Of a stretch of 33,168 nucleotides of DNA, positions 28,480 to 33,168 are shown piece by piece. Position numbers and translations under genes: made by a program. Source of the DNA: a bacterium. Lineage in GTDB: Bacteria > Elusimicrobiota > Elusimicrobia > UBA1565 > UBA9628. How positions within the stretch are numbered: the first letter of the stretch is position 1; each line of letters opens with the position of its first letter. The stretch spans positions 1 through 33,168 of the forward strand of contig JAJXTZ010000009.1 of assembly GCA_021783355.1 (NCBI GenBank), given 5' to 3'. Under the pieces are notes generated by a model. That model made no database searches. It saw nothing but the letters and a program-made list of their open reading frames with translations, and was not told the origin of the DNA.

Positions 28480-29979
28480 GCATGACCCAGCACCCGGCCG
28501 GGACCGCCAGCGCGCCGAAGATCACGTACAAGCGCCAATAAGTGGCGTGGAGCTGCTGCCAGAAGACCGAGGTCGTGCCGTGCGCGGTCATGTACCACGC
28601 GGCCATCTCCAGGCCGAAGGTCACCAGGGTGCAGAACAGCATCATCCCCAGCACCTTGCGCCCGTCCACCTTCCAGTTCGTCAGCGTCGCGACGCCGATG
28701 GTGCCCAGCAGGGGGCCGTAGGTGAACGCGACCATGCGGAAGGCCAGCCACAGCAGGTTGTCCAGATTGCGCATCAGCAGCGCGAGGACGATGAAGATCA
28801 GGCCGAAGCCGACGAAGAACCGCTTAGACGACTTGACCAGCTCCTCCTCGCTGCGGCCGCGGCCCCAGATCGGCTGGTAGAAGTCCACGGTGAACGCGGT
28901 GGCCAAGGACGCCAGCGCCGAGTCCGAGCTGCCCATCGCGGCCGAGGCGACCGCGGCCAGCATCAGGCCGCGCAGGCCGTGCGGCATCTCGGTCAGGATG
29001 AAGCGGGGGAAGATGAAGTCGTTGTCGGTCATCCCCGCGGTCAGCGCCGGGTGCGTCTTGGCGTACGCGTAGAGGCCCACGCCGATGAACAGGAACAGCC
29101 CGGAGATCGGGATCGAGACCAGGCCGGAGATGATCAGGCTCCAGCGGGCCTTGCGCTCGTCGTTGCAGGCCAGCAGGCGCTGGACCATGTCCTGGTCGGT
29201 GCCGTACGCGGCCGAGGAGTTGAAGAAGCCCCAGATCGCCAGCAGGAAGAAGAGCCCCATGTTCCTGGCCTTGAACATCTCCAGGAAGTTGAACTTGTCG
29301 TACACCGTGCCGTCCGGCTTGACCGCGTGCCGGCCCGCCTCCACGATGGCGCCGAAGCCGCCGGGGACGTGGGCGGCGATGTAGAAGAGCGCGACGACGC
29401 CGCCGCCGATCAGCAGGCAGAACTGCATGGTGTCGGTCCAGGCGATCGCGCGGCCGCCGCCGGCGGTCGTGTAGAGCAGGATGACCGTGACGGTCGCGAT
29501 CACGCAGACCGGGAACGACAGGCTCCCGCCGCTGACCACCTCCAGCACCTTGGCGATCGCGACGATGCGCACCGTCGCGGCCAGCGTGCGCGTGGCGATG
29601 AAGTAGCCGGAGCAGGCGCGGCGGGTCAGTTGGCCCATCTTCTTCTCGACCGCGGCGTAGATGGAGGTCACCTTGTGGCTCTGGTAGAACGGCAGGAGGA
29701 CCAAGGCCACGAAGATCGCCGCGCCGATGTCGCCCACGTTGCTGAACAGGTAGCGGAAGTCGGCGCCGTAGCCCTCCGACGGCGTGCCGACGAAGGTCAG
29801 CGCGGAGATGCAGGTGGCCAGGAAGCTGGCGGTCGTGATCAGCCACGGGATTGAGCGTCCGGCCAGGAAGTAGTCGTCGGTCGTGCGGTGCGTGCGGCGC
29901 GCGGCCCACCAGCCGATGCCGGCCAGCGTGGCCGTGTAGGCCACCAGGACCGTCGTGTCCAAGGCTCCGAGGCCGCCGC

Positions 29980-29983
<4 letters not shown>
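28469..29983 (-). CDS. sodium:solute symporter family (SSS) transporter
   Basis: A 504-residue transporter with about 13 predicted helices and the LeuT-type fold of the SSS family. Landmarks are TTDDYFLAGRSIPWLITTAS, ATCISALTFVGTPSEGYGAD, TAGGGRAIAWTDTMQFCLLI, FFNSSAAYGTDQDMVQRLLA and the sodium-site region AAVASAAMGSSDSALASLAT. It would move a small organic solute inward with Na+. The substrate cannot be told from sequence. The start at 29983 overlaps the rsgA stop by 4 bp (ATGA) and its end overlaps the membrane-protein start by 11 bp, so rsgA, the symporter and the membrane protein form one operon. Confidence 0.92.
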
Positions 29984-31047
<1,064 letters not shown>

Positions 31048-31054
31048 TCCGGCG

Positions 31055-31060
31055 ATTCTA
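31055..31060 (-). promoter_or_regulatory. extended -10 box of rsgA, leaderless type
   Basis: TGCTAGAAT on the minus strand (hexamer 31060-31055) is an extended -10 element ending 7 nt before the ATG at 31047. It lies in the 39-bp gap after the nitroreductase gene, so rsgA has its own start of transcription. Confidence 0.55.
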
Positions 31061-31086
31061 GCAGAAGCGCCGGGCCGCCGGGGCCG

Positions 31087-31752
31087 TCAGAGGTGCGCGA
31101 CGACCTCTTCGCGCGGGAAGCGGACCTTCGCCTGGGACGCGTACGCGTCGTCCGGGGCGCGGTAGCCGGCCGCGGCGAGCACGACCGAGTTGTAGCCCTT
31201 CGCGGGCAGGCCCAGGATCTCGTCGAACTTGTCCTTGTCGAAGCCCTCCATCGGGCAGGCGTCCACGCCCAGGGCCGCGGCGGAGGTCAGGAAGACGCCC
31301 AGCGCGATGTAGACCTGGCGGATCAGCCACGCCGTCACGCGCTCCGGGGGGAGGCTCGCCGAGGCCAGCATCATCTTCTTGTAGCCCTCCAGCGCGGCGA
31401 CGGGCAGGCGGCGCACCTCGGAGACGCGCTCGACGAAGCGCTCCACGTCGGCCGCGCCGAAGTCCTTCTTGACCGCGAAGACCACCAGGCGGTCGGCGTC
31501 GGTGATCTGGGCCTGGTCCCAGGCGGCGGGGCGCAGCTTGGCGCGCAGGGAGGGGTCGTCCACGACGAAGAACCTCCAGGGCTGCAGGCCGTACGAGGAC
31601 GGCGCCAGGGTCAGCGCGTCCTCCAGGGCGGTCCAGGCGCCGGCCGGGATCCTCTTCTCGGCGTCGAACTTCTTGATCGCGGCGCGCCAGCGCAGGCTGG
31701 CGAGCAGGGTCTCGGGGGCGGCGGCGGCGTTCGCGGCGGCGGTGATGGCCAT
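31087..31752 (-). CDS. NfsB-like NAD(P)H-dependent flavin nitroreductase
   Basis: A 221-residue FMN oxidoreductase of the nitroreductase family. The N terminus has the FMN-contact block (LASLRWRAAIKKFDAEKRIP). ALTLAPSSYGLQPWRFFVVD and the C-terminal segments (ACPMEGFDKDKFDEILGLPA, YNSVVLAAAGYR) are typical of the NfsB/YfkO group, which reduces nitroaromatics or quinones. The start has AAGGAGA about 7 nt upstream, and that site includes the stop codon of the preceding Rrf2 regulator gene. The 11-bp spacing indicates a regulator-enzyme operon. The Rrf2 protein probably controls both genes in response to redox or electrophile stress. Confidence 0.92.
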   Translation of the reverse strand: MAITAAANAAAAPETLLASLRWRAAIKKFDAEKRIPAGAWTALEDALTLAPSSYGLQPWRFFVVDDPSLRAKLRPAAWDQAQITDADRLVVFAVKKDFGAADVERFVERVSEVRRLPVAALEGYKKMMLASASLPPERVTAWLIRQVYIALGVFLTSAAALGVDACPMEGFDKDKFDEILGLPAKGYNSVVLAAAGYRAPDDAYASQAKVRFPREEVVAHL

Positions 31753-31763
31753 GTGTTGTCTCC

Positions 31764-32177
31764 TTACGCGGGAAGGCGGCGTACGACGTCCGCCAGGGTG
31801 GTCTTGCGCAATTCGGGGGCGACCTTGGACTCCACGCGGGAAAACACTCCGCCGAGGAAGCCCTTCATGCGGCACGAGACCGGGCACGCGTCGTTGCCTT
31901 TCTCGGGAAGGGCGAAGAAGCCGCCCTCCTCCACCGCCCGGTACACCGCGTAGAGGCTGATGCGGGCCGCGGGGCGGCCCAGGACGAAGCCGCCCTTGGC
32001 CCCATGCGCGGAGCGCACCAGCCCCGCGCGCTGGAGCTGGGTCAGCAGGCGCCGGATCACGACCGGGTTGGTGGCCACCGAGCCCGCGATCTCGCGCGAG
32101 CTGCGGCGTTCGCCCTCCCGCCAAGCCAGGAGGCTCAGCGCGTGGACCGCGACGGCGAAGCGGGAATTTGCCGCCAT
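31764..32177 (-). CDS. Rrf2-family transcriptional regulator with two cysteines
   Basis: A 137-residue regulator. The winged helix domain (residues 1-70) has SSREIAGSVATNPVVIRRLL as the recognition region and LVRSAHGAKGGFVLGRPAAR as the wing. The sensor region has two cysteines, Cys98 and Cys102 (DACPVSCRMK). IscR and NsrR use three cysteines for an iron-sulphur cluster, so this protein may instead sense by thiol chemistry or use another ligand. Its promoter (TTGACA-17-TAGAAT) is nearly perfect. The ATG lies 9 nt after the -10 with no Shine-Dalgarno. It faces a divergent methyltransferase gene across a 62-bp gap. Confidence 0.92.
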   Translation of the reverse strand: MAANSRFAVAVHALSLLAWREGERRSSREIAGSVATNPVVIRRLLTQLQRAGLVRSAHGAKGGFVLGRPAARISLYAVYRAVEEGGFFALPEKGNDACPVSCRMKGFLGGVFSRVESKVAPELRKTTLADVVRRLPA

Positions 32178-32186
32178 AATGTAACC

Positions 32187-32215
32187 ATTCTAGTTGCGAT
32201 TGAGGCATTTGTCAA
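32187..32215 (-). promoter_or_regulatory. near-consensus promoter of the rrf2-nitroreductase operon
   Basis: On the minus strand a perfect TTGACA (32215-32210), a 17-bp spacer and TAGAAT (32192-32187). Transcription would start about 3 nt before the Rrf2 ATG. Auto-regulation by Rrf2 would be expected in this 62-bp divergent gap, but no clear palindrome was seen. Confidence 0.75.
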
Positions 32216-32227
32216 TCCCCCCTGTGC

Positions 32228-32233
32228 TAGAAT
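32228..32233 (+). promoter_or_regulatory. extended -10 box of the divergent methyltransferase gene, leaderless type
   Basis: TGCTAGAAT (hexamer 32228-32233) ends 6 nt before the ATG at 32240. It matches the rsgA box at 31055-31060 in hexamer, extension and spacing. No -35 consensus at 16-18 bp was seen. Confidence 0.5.
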
Positions 32234-32239
32234 CCGCTG

Positions 32240-33064
32240 ATGGAGCGCCGCTACCCCCTCGGAGAGTCCCGCCGCGAGGCCGCCCGCCTGCGCGCCCAGG
32301 CGCACCTGTGGGACCCGGAGTCGCGCGGACTCTTCGACCGCCTCGGCGTGCGCCGCGGCTGGCGGGTGCTGGAGCTCGGGCCGGGGCAGGGCTCGCTGCA
32401 CCTGGAGCTGCGGCGGCGCGTCCGCGGGCCCGTGGACGCCGTGGAGCCGTCGCCGGCCTTCGCCGCGCGCCTGAAGCGCCTTTGCGCGCGCGACGGCTTT
32501 GGCCCCGGCCGGCTCTGGGCCGAGCGCCTGGAGGACGCCCGGCTCCCGGACGGCGCCTACGACCTGATCTTCGCACGCTGGGTGTTCCTGTTCCTGCCCG
32601 ACCCCGCGGCGCGCGTGCGCCGGCTGGCGCGGGCCCTCAAGCCCGGCGGGGTTCTGGCGGTCCAGGACTACCACCGCGAGACCCTGGAGATGATCCCGCG
32701 CCCGCGGGACTGGGACGACTTCCTGGCCGCCGACCGCGCCTTCTTCGCCGCGGCCGGCGGCGACGCCAGCGTGGGCGGGCGCCTCCCGGGACTGATGCGC
32801 GCCGCCGGCCTGGAGGTCCTGCCGCTCGCCGCGCGGCTGAAGTCCGGGGCGCCGGGAAGCCCCGTCTGGGAGTGGCTCTCGTCCTACTTCCTGGGCGTGC
32901 TGGGCCGCTACGGGTCCTTGCGTCCGCTGACACCCGCCAAGTCCGCGCGCCTTGCGCGCGCCTGGCGTGCGGCGGCCCGGGACCGCACGTCGCTGATCGT
33001 CGCGCCGGCGGTGCTGGACGCCGTCGGCCGCCGCCCGCGCCGCGCGCCGGCGGCGCGTCCGTGA
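32240..33064 (+). CDS. class I SAM-dependent methyltransferase
   Basis: A 274-residue methyltransferase. Motif I is VLELGPGQGSLHLEL, the acidic loop VDAVEPSPAFAARL, then a motif in LPDGAYDLIFARWVFLFLPD and the post-motif LKPGGVLAVQDYHRET. The C-terminal third (about 170-274) is Arg/Ala-rich and probably forms a substrate-binding cap. No specific substrate can be assigned. A -10 box 6 nt upstream supports this start. The stop overlaps a GTG of the next frame (GTGA), suggesting coupling to the partial gene that follows. Confidence 0.85.
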   Translation: MERRYPLGESRREAARLRAQAHLWDPESRGLFDRLGVRRGWRVLELGPGQGSLHLELRRRVRGPVDAVEPSPAFAARLKRLCARDGFGPGRLWAERLEDARLPDGAYDLIFARWVFLFLPDPAARVRRLARALKPGGVLAVQDYHRETLEMIPRPRDWDDFLAADRAFFAAAGGDASVGGRLPGLMRAAGLEVLPLAARLKSGAPGSPVWEWLSSYFLGVLGRYGSLRPLTPAKSARLARAWRAAARDRTSLIVAPAVLDAVGRRPRRAPAARP

Positions 33065-33168
33065 ACGATGAGCTCTCCTGACCTCGGCCGTCTTCGCGTG
33101 GAACTTCCTGACCATCGGCGCCTACGCGATGGTGGGGCCCGCGCGCGGGGCGCTGCTCGCGGCCGCCG
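33061..33168 (+). pseudogene. start of a membrane protein gene, apparently frameshifted (partial)
   Basis: A GTG at 33061 overlaps the methyltransferase stop as GTGA and reads MNDELS before hitting TGA at 33079-33081. In another frame, starting at 33078, the sequence reads LTSAVFAWNFLTIGAYAMVG then PARGALLAAA up to the window end, which looks like a true transmembrane helix. An upstream TGA at 33069 closes that frame. A single missing C in the TCCTG stretch (33076-33080) would join the two as MNDELSLTSAVFAWNF. This is either a real frameshift, a sequence error, or a gene starting at an unusual codon. The family is not recognised from this short piece. Confidence 0.4.

Noticed and set aside
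27902-28485. Plus-strand open frame across the membrane protein and its upstream gap
   Set aside because: It is Arg/Gln/Glu/Asp-rich and antisense to a protein with clear transmembrane helices and translational coupling to its neighbour.
33068-33168. ATG at 33068 with a frame open to the window end (MSSPDLGRLRVELPDH)
   Set aside because: The continuing sequence is Arg/Gly-rich and looks like an out-of-frame reading; the neighbouring frame encodes a plausible transmembrane helix instead.

Overview
This window is GC-rich bacterial DNA (roughly 70% G+C by eye), densely packed with genes on both strands. A Gram-negative cell is indicated by the C-terminal end of an outer-membrane barrel, a TolC-type channel with an RND pump, an LpxH-like phosphohydrolase and periplasmic cytochromes. 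Respiration with a high-potential acceptor is suggested by a complete set of alternative complex III genes. The phylum cannot be fixed from the sequence alone. No tRNA, rRNA, CRISPR array, insertion sequence or phage gene was recognised, and codon use looks uniform, so this reads as a chromosomal backbone region.

Layout. (1) 1-275: the end of an outer-membrane protein and a strong hairpin. (2) 276-10067: a plus-strand respiratory block. It holds hemA (unusually short), a small cytochrome c, then actA, a 62-residue Tat-like peptide, actB, actC, a fused actD-actE, actF and a second cytochrome c. Most junctions are 4-8 bp overlaps, so the block is probably one operon coupling tetrapyrrole synthesis to a quinol:cytochrome c oxidoreductase. 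No terminal oxidase follows. (3) 10105-11361, minus: a secreted ankyrin-caspase-fold protein that has lost both catalytic residues. (4) 11427-15965, plus: a promoter, a perfect TetR-like operator, a TolC channel and an RND pump with no adaptor gene. (5) 15969-18498, minus: a secreted hypothetical protein, an orphan membrane histidine kinase and an Hsp20 chaperone. (6) 18499-18992: an intergenic stretch with two strong minus-strand intrinsic terminators and no convincing gene upstream of them. (7) 18993-26591, plus: a methyltransferase, an M13 metallopeptidase, a GAF-PAS-PAS hybrid kinase, and an LpxH-like phosphohydrolase coupled to an MGDG-synthase-like glycosyltransferase. (8) 26509-32177, minus: citrate synthase, a membrane protein / Na+ symporter / RsgA cluster, and a nitroreductase with its Rrf2 regulator. 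(9) 32240-33168, plus: a methyltransferase and the start of a membrane protein that appears frameshifted.

A recurring signal ties the window together. At least seven genes on both strands have a -10 hexamer (TATAAT, TATACT, TAGAAT or TACAAT) ending only 6-9 nt before the start codon, with no Shine-Dalgarno sequence. This predicts leaderless mRNAs. Other genes here carry clear Shine-Dalgarno sequences, so two modes of initiation seem to coexist. The items most worth a second look are the doubly dead caspase homologue, the leaderless-promoter pattern, the Tat-like microprotein inside the complex III operon, the adaptor-less TolC-RND pair, the shortened HemA and the orphan terminators at 18.6-18.8 kb.
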